Positions 1 through 6,722 of a DNA stretch of 8,077 bases are shown piece by piece. Source of the stretch: Bdellovibrionales bacterium (GTDB lineage Bacteria; Bdellovibrionota; Bacteriovoracia; Bacteriovoracales; Bacteriovoracaceae); assembly GCA_030633015.1 (NCBI GenBank), contig DAOVTR010000059.1, positions 1 to 8,077 of the forward strand, given 5' to 3'. Made by a program: the position numbers and the translations under genes. Positions within the stretch are counted from its first letter, which is position 1. The number at the start of each line of letters is the position of its first letter. The notes below the pieces were generated by a model that made no database searches, had not been told where the DNA came from, and saw only the letters and a program-made list of their open reading frames with translations.

Positions 1-143
1 CAATCTGTTATTTTAAAAAAATATTATATCTCCATGGATTAGTATTAAAATTCAGTTAACTTGCTGAAATAACTAACTCGGAACAACTTCAAACAGAACA
101 ATTAGTAATAAGTTTCCTTGCGCAAGCAGGTTTCAATTGATAA

Positions 144-167
144 TTTAGCTCACCAATAGGAGCTAAA
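144..167 (+). promoter_or_regulatory. Hairpin enclosing the ribosome binding site of the first protease gene
   Basis: TTTAGCTC (144-151) and GAGCTAAA (160-167) are perfect reverse complements separated by an 8-nt loop (152-159). The right arm ends at the base before the ATG at 168. The Shine-Dalgarno AGGAG (158-162) lies across the loop and right arm, so three of its five bases would be paired if the RNA hairpin forms. That arrangement is typical of translational control such as an RNA thermometer or an RBS masked until a factor binds. The pairing is seen directly; the regulatory role is inference. No convincing -35/-10 pair was found upstream, so it is unproven that the transcript includes the left arm. 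Confidence 0.55.
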
Positions 168-968
168 ATGATCAACATAAAACTTATCATCTCTTTTTTC
201 GTACTATCTATATCACTTAACACTTACTCACTATCGATGCCCTACTGTCCACAAGAACTCTGTAACTCTGTTGGACTCATTTGGGGAGAAGATAATAGAG
301 AGCAAATTTTAGATACAAAAATCTACCCTTATTCGGCCATAGGCCAATTAATGGCCATGACAAATAATAAAAAAAGCGCATGTACAGCAACACTTATTGG
401 ACCAAACCAGATTGTAACAGCCGCTCATTGTGTATATGACGAGTCAAAAGGCAAATGGGCAGATAAATTAACTTTCTATCCAGGTAGACAATCAAAAACT
501 GATATTCCTTTTGAAAAAGTTATGGTCAAAAAAGCATATATTCACACTTCTTATTACCGACATGGAGCAGAATTTTATGATTTTGCTTTGCTTGAATTGC
601 ATGACAGTGTTGGTGAAGTTAATGGTTGGCTTGGACTGATGAAATTAAAAAGATATTATAGTGACTACCAGATCACAATCGTAGGATACCCTGGAGATAA
701 AGAACTTGGTACAGCTTGGCAAACTCAGTGTCAGGCAACAATCTATCCACAATTTGCGGAGTATCACTGTGATACCTACGGAGGAATGAGTGGGGCGGCC
801 CTTCAGTCAGAAATTAATGATATGAATTTTGTTATTGGAGTTCATAATTCAGCAATTCCTGGCGCAAACACAGGTACTGTTTTTGGAGAAGAAAACCATT
901 TGGAAATAAATTCTTGGTACGATGCCATTGAAACGAAAAATACAACTACACATTTATTTAAGGAGTAG
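168..968 (+). CDS. Secreted glutamyl-endopeptidase-like serine protease (S1B / V8 family)
   Basis: An exported chymotrypsin-fold serine protease of 266 residues. Residues 1-22 form a signal peptide. The catalytic triad is visible: His87 in TAAHC, Asp138 in YDFALLEL and Ser208 in GGMSGA. Cys72 and Cys88 flank the histidine like the conserved Cys42-Cys58 disulphide, and Cys188 and Cys201 may form another. GEDNREQ (40-46) followed by YPYSAI matches the mature N-terminal region of Bacillus licheniformis and staphylococcal Glu-specific enzymes, so a short propeptide is probably removed near residues 34-36. GYPGDK (173-178), DTYGG before the serine and a GVH (His226) after it are also shared with that family. 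That histidine normally binds the substrate glutamate. Cleavage after Glu is therefore a good prediction. The usual SGSP is SGAA here. ATG 168 has AGGAG five bases upstream. The gene is first in a pair with a second protease. Confidence 0.93.
   Translation: MINIKLIISFFVLSISLNTYSLSMPYCPQELCNSVGLIWGEDNREQILDTKIYPYSAIGQLMAMTNNKKSACTATLIGPNQIVTAAHCVYDESKGKWADKLTFYPGRQSKTDIPFEKVMVKKAYIHTSYYRHGAEFYDFALLELHDSVGEVNGWLGLMKLKRYYSDYQITIVGYPGDKELGTAWQTQCQATIYPQFAEYHCDTYGGMSGAALQSEINDMNFVIGVHNSAIPGANTGTVFGEENHLEINSWYDAIETKNTTTHLFKE
960..965 (+). promoter_or_regulatory. Ribosome binding site of the second protease, inside the end of the first
   Basis: AAGGAG forms the last two sense codons (Lys-Glu) of the first protease gene. 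It stands five bases before a TTG codon at 971 and decides that start. The stop TAG (966-968) falls between the site and the start, an arrangement expected to couple translation of the two genes. Confidence 0.8.
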
Positions 969-970
969 TC

Positions 971-1852
971 TTGAAATTTTATATAATTATAATGTCTATT
1001 ATTTTTTCACCACTAACTTTTGGTAAACACGGTGTAATTTATGGAGAAGATAACCGCTATGACGCCATTAACTATCATAATCCTGACGTAATTGAACTAG
1101 CACGATCTACCTTGGCATTTATTTTAACTCGTAGACTGGTAAAAGTTGAAGGTGGATACAGACTAAGACACATCACCATGAAAAGAGAAAACTTATGTGA
1201 CGATGAACCATTTGTAGATCAACTAGCTGTTGGTTTTTGTACCGGTTTTTTAATTGCACCCAATAAAGTTGCAACTGCAGGTCATTGTATAAAAAAAAGA
1301 AGCGAATGCAGAGAGACTTCATTTGTACTAGATTTTGCTGCTGACTACGATACCGATTTTTCTAAACCATATATTATTCCAGAAAAAAACGTTTTCAAAT
1401 GTAAAGATTTCTATTCCAGTTTTAAAGCGTTTTATAAAGTTGATTATGGAATTGTTACATTAGACCGTCCAGTTACAAATCGAAGATTATTTCAAGTTCG
1501 AACTGAAGGAAAAATCTCTGACAATACTCAACTTATTGCTCTAGGATACCCATGGGGATTGCCACTAAAAATAACTGACAATGGTAAAATCCTTTCTAAT
1601 AAAGGTACTAACTACCTCGTTACCGATCTTGATCTTTTTGCAGGTAACTCAGGATCACCGATTATCAATGGCCAAACTCATAAAGTAGAAAGCATTGTTC
1701 AATCAGGAGAACCTGACTTTGAATATGATTTCAGAAAAAGATGTTTTAGAGCAAGAAAATGTTCTACACAAACAGATTGTAAAGGTGAAAATAGTCTTAG
1801 AATAACTAAGGCTAAATATGTTCAAGAAATTGTAAAACATAACACCTATTAG
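971..1852 (+). CDS. Secreted trypsin-like serine protease (V8-like, S1 family)
   Basis: A second exported chymotrypsin-fold serine protease, 293 residues, starting at TTG two bases after the previous stop. Residues 1-18 are a signal peptide. VIYGEDNR (22-29) matches the GEDNR segment of its neighbour, so both share the V8-type mature N-terminus. Triad: His105 in ATAGHC, Asp158 in VDYGIVTL, Ser227 in a canonical GNSGSP. Cys90 and Cys106 flank the histidine as in chymotrypsin. Insertions at about residues 50-88 and a cysteine-rich tail (Cys258, Cys264, Cys270) are absent from the first protease. After the serine it reads IVQSGEPDF, with no GVH or GIH histidine, so the glutamate preference of the first enzyme is not expected; its specificity is unknown. 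The pair diverged well beyond recent duplication. They probably act together outside the cell or in the periplasm. Confidence 0.9.
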   Translation: MKFYIIIMSIIFSPLTFGKHGVIYGEDNRYDAINYHNPDVIELARSTLAFILTRRLVKVEGGYRLRHITMKRENLCDDEPFVDQLAVGFCTGFLIAPNKVATAGHCIKKRSECRETSFVLDFAADYDTDFSKPYIIPEKNVFKCKDFYSSFKAFYKVDYGIVTLDRPVTNRRLFQVRTEGKISDNTQLIALGYPWGLPLKITDNGKILSNKGTNYLVTDLDLFAGNSGSPIINGQTHKVESIVQSGEPDFEYDFRKRCFRARKCSTQTDCKGENSLRITKAKYVQEIVKHNTY

Positions 1853-1930
1853 GTAATACAATTATATTGTTCTCTCTTGTGCCAATAATTCTTGCTATAA
1901 AATAAAGTTTTATCAGACCTTAACATAACC

Positions 1931-1956
1931 TCTAAAAGGGGCTTTAGAAGCTTCTA
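1931..1956. repeat. Perfect 12-bp palindrome with an overlapping alternative stem
   Basis: TAGAAGCTTCTA (1945-1956) is a perfect 12-bp palindrome. It overlaps the right arm of a second inverted repeat, TCTAAA (1931-1936) with TTTAGA (1943-1948), around a six-base G-rich loop. The two RNA foldings exclude each other. They lie in the 198-base gap between the second protease and the cytochrome gene. No U-tract follows, so this is not a normal intrinsic terminator; a dimeric-regulator operator is one possibility. The symmetry is seen; function is unassigned. Confidence 0.4.
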
Positions 1957-2035
1957 TCTACCTATAAATTGCAAAAAAGTAATTAAATAGTAAATACCCG
2001 CTACTTTTTCTAACAATATTACCTTATTGATCCGT

Positions 2036-2041
2036 TATAAT
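2036..2041 (+). promoter_or_regulatory. Candidate -10 box for the cytochrome gene
   Basis: TATAAT matches the sigma-70 -10 consensus exactly and ends nine bases before the ATG at 2051. Transcription would begin around 2048, giving a nearly leaderless mRNA, which agrees with the lack of any Shine-Dalgarno sequence. No recognisable -35 hexamer lies 15-19 bases upstream and there is no TG extension. In DNA this AT-rich a chance match is quite possible. Confidence 0.35.
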
Positions 2042-2050
2042 AGTATTAGT

Positions 2051-2869
2051 ATGAAAGTTTTAAATATCATTTTTATTTTTACTCTAATTTCGCTTTTGGG
2101 TTGCGTTCAATCTACAGAGGACCGTTCAACCAAATCACCTAATACTGAATTTCAAACAAGTGATTGTATCCTATGTCATAGTGAAATTAAATCTTCAGGT
2201 GCACACAATACTCATACAATGAGTTGCTTTGAGTGCCATCAAGAGAGTATTCACCAAGATGGCTTCGACAGCAAAGAGATGATATTCGAATGGGGAACTC
2301 TTTCGAAAACAGATAACATGAACCCAGTTTGGGATAAAAACACTAAAGGTTGTTCAAATATTTATTGTCATGGAAATAGTTTACCTGGTGGTGGCCTTTC
2401 CAGATCGTGGGATAACACAGAACAATCGATTGAATGCATTTCCTGCCATACAGAGCTTACTCAAAATTCAATCCATAATACTCACGCTACTATTCTACAA
2501 AATTGCAGTGAATGTCACCCAAGTATAGAATCGTCAAGTGAACATATCAATGGCATTAAAGATCCAATACTAAATTCAAAATGTACTGACTGTCATTCAA
2601 ATAATAATATTCTGAGTGATTCTCATACAAATTCTGTCGCTACCACAAGCCAATGCTTGGAATGTCATGACAACAATCTTATAGCTGAACACATCACTAA
2701 TCACCAATTAGACTGCATAACCTGTCATGGATCTAGCGAAACTAACGTTGTAAATGCAATTGAAAATAATTTGCAAACATGCACTTCCTGCCATGATCAA
2801 AATTTACTCCATAGTACTCACACTGCGATCATACGATGCAGCGAATGTCATAGTATGCATAATCGTTAA
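2051..2869 (+). CDS. Decahaem-type c-type cytochrome lipoprotein
   Basis: A 272-residue lipoprotein. MKVLNIIF to LLGC is a lipoprotein signal peptide with the lipid-bearing cysteine at residue 18. The mature part carries nine CXXCH motifs (cysteines at 39, 59, 129, 152, 178, 202, 222, 244, 263) and one CX4CH (CSNIYCH at 101). The CX4CH, a G-rich stretch with a tryptophan, and the CXXCH at 129 reproduce the CxxxxCH...CXXCH module known from Geobacter sulfurreducens multihaem lipoproteins. Additional histidines in NTH and STH contexts could be distal haem ligands. It should be a periplasm- or outer-membrane-facing electron carrier; partner and acceptor are unknown. An in-frame TTG at 2027 would add eight residues, but it precedes the candidate promoter and would put a polar stretch before the signal peptide, so ATG 2051 is preferred. 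Neither start has a Shine-Dalgarno. No cytochrome maturation gene is nearby. Confidence 0.85.
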   Translation: MKVLNIIFIFTLISLLGCVQSTEDRSTKSPNTEFQTSDCILCHSEIKSSGAHNTHTMSCFECHQESIHQDGFDSKEMIFEWGTLSKTDNMNPVWDKNTKGCSNIYCHGNSLPGGGLSRSWDNTEQSIECISCHTELTQNSIHNTHATILQNCSECHPSIESSSEHINGIKDPILNSKCTDCHSNNNILSDSHTNSVATTSQCLECHDNNLIAEHITNHQLDCITCHGSSETNVVNAIENNLQTCTSCHDQNLLHSTHTAIIRCSECHSMHNR

Positions 2870-2890
2870 ATGATCATGAAAGATAATTTT

Positions 2891-5839
2891 TTATTTTTTC
2901 TTCTTAGATCTAAACTTATCTATCGTTTCAAAAAGAACTTTTTTCTTTATAGGCTTTTCTAAAATTGCTGAAAAATATTCTGGCTTTTTAATATCTTCTG
3001 CAACACCAGTAAGAGCTATAACTGGTATATCCATATTTTTTTTTCGAATAAACTCAACCAAATCATTACCGTTTTGTACCGGCATGTTTATATCGGTAAC
3101 AACAATATCGATCTTATATAGCTCATATTTTTCCATCGCATCCTTGCCATCAACCGCCACATGGACATGAGCAAACTTACCAGTTAAAAAATGAACCATG
3201 GTTTCTCTTGCAACCTCTTCATCCTCAACAAACAAAATAGAAATGCTTTCATTTAATCCTAATAATATCTTGGGATTAGAACAACTAATTGGTAGCTCTA
3301 TCTGAAAACATGCACCCTTTGAACTATTAAATGCGATCAGATCACCATTCATACTAACTTCAATCAGCCTTTTGGCCAAACTCATTCCAATTCCATTACC
3401 ATCTTTTCCTTTTGTTGTAATAAATGGCTCAAATATTTTCTCTGGTAAAAGATCACTTGCTATGCCTCCGCCATTATCTGAAATTAAAATATTTGCTCTA
3501 TCACCTTTAGACGATAGATCTATTTTAACTACTGGTTTTTTAATTTCTTTTTCTTCAAAATTATCCATAGCATTGTTTACAATATTTAAAATAACCTGCT
3601 TAAACTCATTATCAATACCAAATGCCAAAATATCTTTCCCCTCTAACTCAATTTTAATTTTATGAAGTTCTAGTTGAGGTCTAATTATTTCAAATATTTT
3701 TATTATTGACTGTTTTACTGAAAAATCATCTAAGTTTTTAGCTGGCATTAAAAAATCTCTAAAATCATTTAAAGTTTGAATTAAAAACTCAACTTGTTTC
3801 CCTACTGTTTTTTGAATATTAATAATTTTCTGTCTATCAATATTTTTCTCTAAAATCTCATCTTCAATTCTCTGAGTTGACATATATATAACATTTAGTG
3901 GTTGTTTCCACTGATGTGAAATAGCTGAAACCATCCCTCCGATATCGGCCATTTTAGATTGCTGTTGCAATAATTTATCTTGTACTGTTCTACGCTCTAC
4001 CTCTTGATTCACAATCGTTGATAAATCTTGCTCTCTTTGTTTTACTTCTGTTATATCCCTTAAAATAGCCTGCACATATTGTTTGCTATTAAAAAATATT
4101 TTATTGGATTTAATACTAACAGGTACTAAATTATCATTTTTTGTTTTTAGTGAACCTTCAACTAATGGCCCATCTAAATGAGTGTGAGAAACAGTATTAT
4201 TTAAATATAAACTTTTGTGATTCATTCCAATAAGATCATCTCGATTTGACTCCATTAATATGCAAGCTGCTGGATTACAATCAACTATATTACCAGTATC
4301 AATATCTGAGATAAAAATTGCGTCGTAAGCTCCATCAAATAAAGTTTTATATTTATCTTCAATTACAGTAACTTCTCTTGCAAGGTTAAATTTTTCACTC
4401 ATATCTAATATGACGCCACTTAACCATTGAACTTTTCCATCATCAAAATGTCCTTTGCCTCTTTCGTGGACCCACTTTACCTCTTTATTTTTTGTAATTA
4501 TTCTATAATCAAGAATGTATTTATTATTTGCATTGATTGCATTTAATATATCAGATTCAACTTTAGAAACATCATCAGGGTGAATAATACTTGAAAATGA
4601 TCTTTTTTTATTATACAAGAATTCTTCAGGATCATATCCCGTAATTTCTTTGGTTGCAGCATTAAGCTTAAGCATGGTCCAATAAGAATCCATTTTACAC
4701 TCATAGACAATGCCAGGCATTGTTTGAATAAAAGAATTATAACGTTGTTCAATTTCTACCTGTTCTTGTAATTTGACCCTTGCAACCTCAAGTGCATTTA
4801 AATATTTTTCCTCTTTAGTCACGTCATGAATTAGATAAAATAACAATATTTTATTATCCAATTTAATTGGTGTAGAATAAATTTCAACCTTTCGTATTTC
4901 TCCACTTTTTAGTTTATGTTTAATTCTAAAATAATTTTGCAACTCATCTTTTCCATCCTGTATTATTTTAAAGACCTGTTTTGGTTTTAATACAGAGAGA
5001 CTATTTAAATTCATGGATTTAAACTGAGAAATACTATAACCATAAAAATCACATGCTGAATTATTCGCATCAACAACTTGTCCTGTTTCAACATCAATCA
5101 ACAATCTCATCGCTTTATGCTTATAAAACATCTCCTTAAACTTGTTTCTTTCTTTAGCTAAATCATTTGAGGTAACTTTTAAATAATCACCCAGTTTATT
5201 TAAATCCTTAAGATAACATTTTTTAATTTTATCTGACTTTGAATTTGCAAACTGAATAAACTCTTTAATCGGCCTACTCACCAATCGATGATTTATATAA
5301 GTAACAACTAAAAGCATACTAAGAATTATTAAAGAAAAAATAAGAAAAGGAAGTCTTAATTTTTTAAAGAAAGCTTTCTCCCAGAAAGACCTATCTACTT
5401 TTATAATTAAATTATAAATTTCACTTTCATTATCAGTCAAATTTAATACAGGTATAATTATTTTAACCCAGCTCATTTTACCAGTATTGTCGTTAATAAA
5501 TCGCCTAAGAGAGATAACATTTGTTTCTTTTAACTTCCTGTTTTTCATCAGGGTATCAGAAGTTACTAGAATAGTATTTTTAGAATCCGTAACATAAATC
5601 TCTTTAATAGAAGTTTTTCCAATTAATTCTTTATCTATTATCCTTTTAAAAGACATGAGATTATTATCATAAAGATAATCTGTTAAATAATAGGTCATGG
5701 AATCTAACTGAAGTCCAAGATGATGATTGCTATGAATGTTTAAGTTATTTTTCAATAGATTATTGCTTATATAAAAACCAGTTAAATATATAACAAACAC
5801 TGTCAGAATGCCTATTCTTCTCAAGTTTTTATAAGTCAT
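2891..5839 (-). CDS. Membrane hybrid sensor histidine kinase with three PAS domains and C-terminal receiver
   Basis: A 982-residue inner-membrane kinase. In order: transmembrane segment (8-26), periplasmic single-Cache-like sensor (about 27-161, with IKEIYVTDS), second transmembrane segment (163-183), HAMP-like linker, PAS1 (about 237-342), PAS2 (about 364-482), PAS3 (about 494-602), a short coiled coil, then HisKA with phospho-acceptor His642 in SHQWKQPLN. The ATPase domain has its N-box near Asn756, DNGGG from Asp788, the F-box EPFITTK and GNGIGMSLA. The receiver (866-978) has Glu872/Asp873, phospho-acceptor Asp916, Thr944 and Lys962, all intact. The chosen ATG overlaps the stop of the lipoprotein gene as TAATG, a coupling arrangement, with a weak GGG seven bases upstream. 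ATG 5851 would add four residues and has no Shine-Dalgarno. Last gene of a three-gene operon; the preceding lipoprotein is the likely ligand-binding partner. There is no DNA-binding output. Confidence 0.93.
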   Translation of the reverse strand: MTYKNLRRIGILTVFVIYLTGFYISNNLLKNNLNIHSNHHLGLQLDSMTYYLTDYLYDNNLMSFKRIIDKELIGKTSIKEIYVTDSKNTILVTSDTLMKNRKLKETNVISLRRFINDNTGKMSWVKIIIPVLNLTDNESEIYNLIIKVDRSFWEKAFFKKLRLPFLIFSLIILSMLLVVTYINHRLVSRPIKEFIQFANSKSDKIKKCYLKDLNKLGDYLKVTSNDLAKERNKFKEMFYKHKAMRLLIDVETGQVVDANNSACDFYGYSISQFKSMNLNSLSVLKPKQVFKIIQDGKDELQNYFRIKHKLKSGEIRKVEIYSTPIKLDNKILLFYLIHDVTKEEKYLNALEVARVKLQEQVEIEQRYNSFIQTMPGIVYECKMDSYWTMLKLNAATKEITGYDPEEFLYNKKRSFSSIIHPDDVSKVESDILNAINANNKYILDYRIITKNKEVKWVHERGKGHFDDGKVQWLSGVILDMSEKFNLAREVTVIEDKYKTLFDGAYDAIFISDIDTGNIVDCNPAACILMESNRDDLIGMNHKSLYLNNTVSHTHLDGPLVEGSLKTKNDNLVPVSIKSNKIFFNSKQYVQAILRDITEVKQREQDLSTIVNQEVERRTVQDKLLQQQSKMADIGGMVSAISHQWKQPLNVIYMSTQRIEDEILEKNIDRQKIINIQKTVGKQVEFLIQTLNDFRDFLMPAKNLDDFSVKQSIIKIFEIIRPQLELHKIKIELEGKDILAFGIDNEFKQVILNIVNNAMDNFEEKEIKKPVVKIDLSSKGDRANILISDNGGGIASDLLPEKIFEPFITTKGKDGNGIGMSLAKRLIEVSMNGDLIAFNSSKGACFQIELPISCSNPKILLGLNESISILFVEDEEVARETMVHFLTGKFAHVHVAVDGKDAMEKYELYKIDIVVTDINMPVQNGNDLVEFIRKKNMDIPVIALTGVAEDIKKPEYFSAILEKPIKKKVLFETIDKFRSKKKK

Positions 5840-6708
5840 TACAGTGCCCATTCATAAGGAATATTATTCTCTCTCATCAATCTTTTTTCTTCTTTTGAAA
5901 TTTTCTTATTGATCCACTTTATATCTTTCGTTGCCTTTATAAATTCATCAAAACTCTGCCCTGTTAAGAAATCTTTAACAAGCGCATAGTATCCTATTGG
6001 ATTTTCTTTTAACTCTTCAATCGCCAAATTAATATTACTTTTAAGAGCTATAATTGTTTGCCTATGTGCTTTACAAGCAGACAACCTGATAAAAATAGCA
6101 TCGATAATGAAGGCGCCAGTATCACGACTTGAACCAATCTCTTTAAATCCTTTATTAAGTAATGAAGTACTAAATGGATCGTAGGTTATAATAATTTTTT
6201 TTCCTTCATTTAAATTTAAACTAGAGATCTCAACTTGATCAGCATTTACAACCTTAAATTTACTAATATGAAAATTATGTTTTTTAATAAACGCTTTAAA
6301 CAGTATTCGATTTATTGATTGCCTTTCTAAATATACATCTATTTTATTTTTTGATCTTTTAATCTGATTAACTGTCATATTTGAAAGTACTTTATCTCCA
6401 TCTAGGGATCTATCTAAAAAAACAGTTGGAATTGTTTGAGGTGAGAGTGTGTTCGTCGCATAATACTCATTTTGAGTCCCTGCAAAACCGTCAATTCGCC
6501 CTATATTAAAAAGCTTAACACTCTCCTGTGGTGTCATTAGGATATGAAAATCCACATAATCTTTCATTAACCCTAGCTTATTAATATAATGCAATGGAGT
6601 ATAACCAACCCAATTATTGTAAGAAATTCTTAATCTCTTATCCTTTTTTCCCTCGACGCAACTTTGTGCAAACAAAATAAAAATAGTTATAATTATTATT
6701 TTTTTCAT
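5839..6708 (-). CDS. Substrate-binding-protein-like lipoprotein (TauA/SsuA/NMT1 type), probable sensor partner of the kinase
   Basis: A 289-residue exported protein. The hydrophobic leader ends in FAQSC, giving a probable lipidated Cys17, although the -3 residue is not the usual Leu. RISYNNWVGYTPLHYINKLGL (27-47) is the start of the ABC-transporter periplasmic-binding fold used for nitrate, sulphonate and thiamine-precursor binding (NNWVGYTP at 31-38). Later ITYDPF (174-179), GFKEIGSS and the IIDAIFIR strand fit the second lobe. Length is typical of the family. No permease or ATPase gene is present. It lies 12 bases after the receiver gene and overlaps the kinase gene by one base, so it most likely binds a small molecule and presents it to the kinase. 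The ligand cannot be read from the sequence. ATG 6708 has AGAAGG (6717-6722) eight bases upstream, overlapping the previous stop. Confidence 0.82.
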   Translation of the reverse strand: MKKIIIITIFILFAQSCVEGKKDKRLRISYNNWVGYTPLHYINKLGLMKDYVDFHILMTPQESVKLFNIGRIDGFAGTQNEYYATNTLSPQTIPTVFLDRSLDGDKVLSNMTVNQIKRSKNKIDVYLERQSINRILFKAFIKKHNFHISKFKVVNADQVEISSLNLNEGKKIIITYDPFSTSLLNKGFKEIGSSRDTGAFIIDAIFIRLSACKAHRQTIIALKSNINLAIEELKENPIGYYALVKDFLTGQSFDEFIKATKDIKWINKKISKEEKRLMRENNIPYEWAL

Positions 6709-6716
6709 ATAGACAA

Positions 6717-6722
6717 CCTTCT
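6717..6722 (-). promoter_or_regulatory. Ribosome binding site of the lipoprotein gene
   Basis: AGAAGG on the minus strand shares its first two bases with the TAG stop codon of the receiver gene (6721-6723) and stands eight bases before ATG 6708. The same AGAAGGTT sequence precedes the receiver gene itself (AGAAGG at 7385-7390, seven bases before its ATG), so both genes use a nearly identical initiation region. Confidence 0.7.

Noticed and set aside
1..143. Promoter for the protease operon
   Set aside because: Several TATA-like hexamers occur, but none is paired with a credible -35 at 16-18 bases, so no promoter is called.
1897..1913. ATAAAA/TTTTAT stem after the protease operon
   Set aside because: The six-pair stem is made only of A-T pairs and has no following U-tract; such matches are common by chance in this composition.
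2870..2921. Bidirectional terminator between the convergent cytochrome and kinase genes
   Set aside because: There are T-runs at 2886-2898 and small palindromes (ATGATCAT at 2870-2877, TTAGATCTAA at 2904-2913), but no GC-bearing stem directly precedes the T-runs, so an intrinsic terminator cannot be supported.
3372..3665. 97-codon open frame on the + strand
   Set aside because: It lies antisense to the ATPase domain of the hybrid kinase, whose motifs are intact; the translated product has no recognisable feature and no ribosome binding site supports it.
4543..4752. 69-codon open frame on the - strand
   Set aside because: It is an alternate-frame reading inside the PAS2 region of the kinase; the kinase frame is continuous and domain-bearing there, so this is a shadow.
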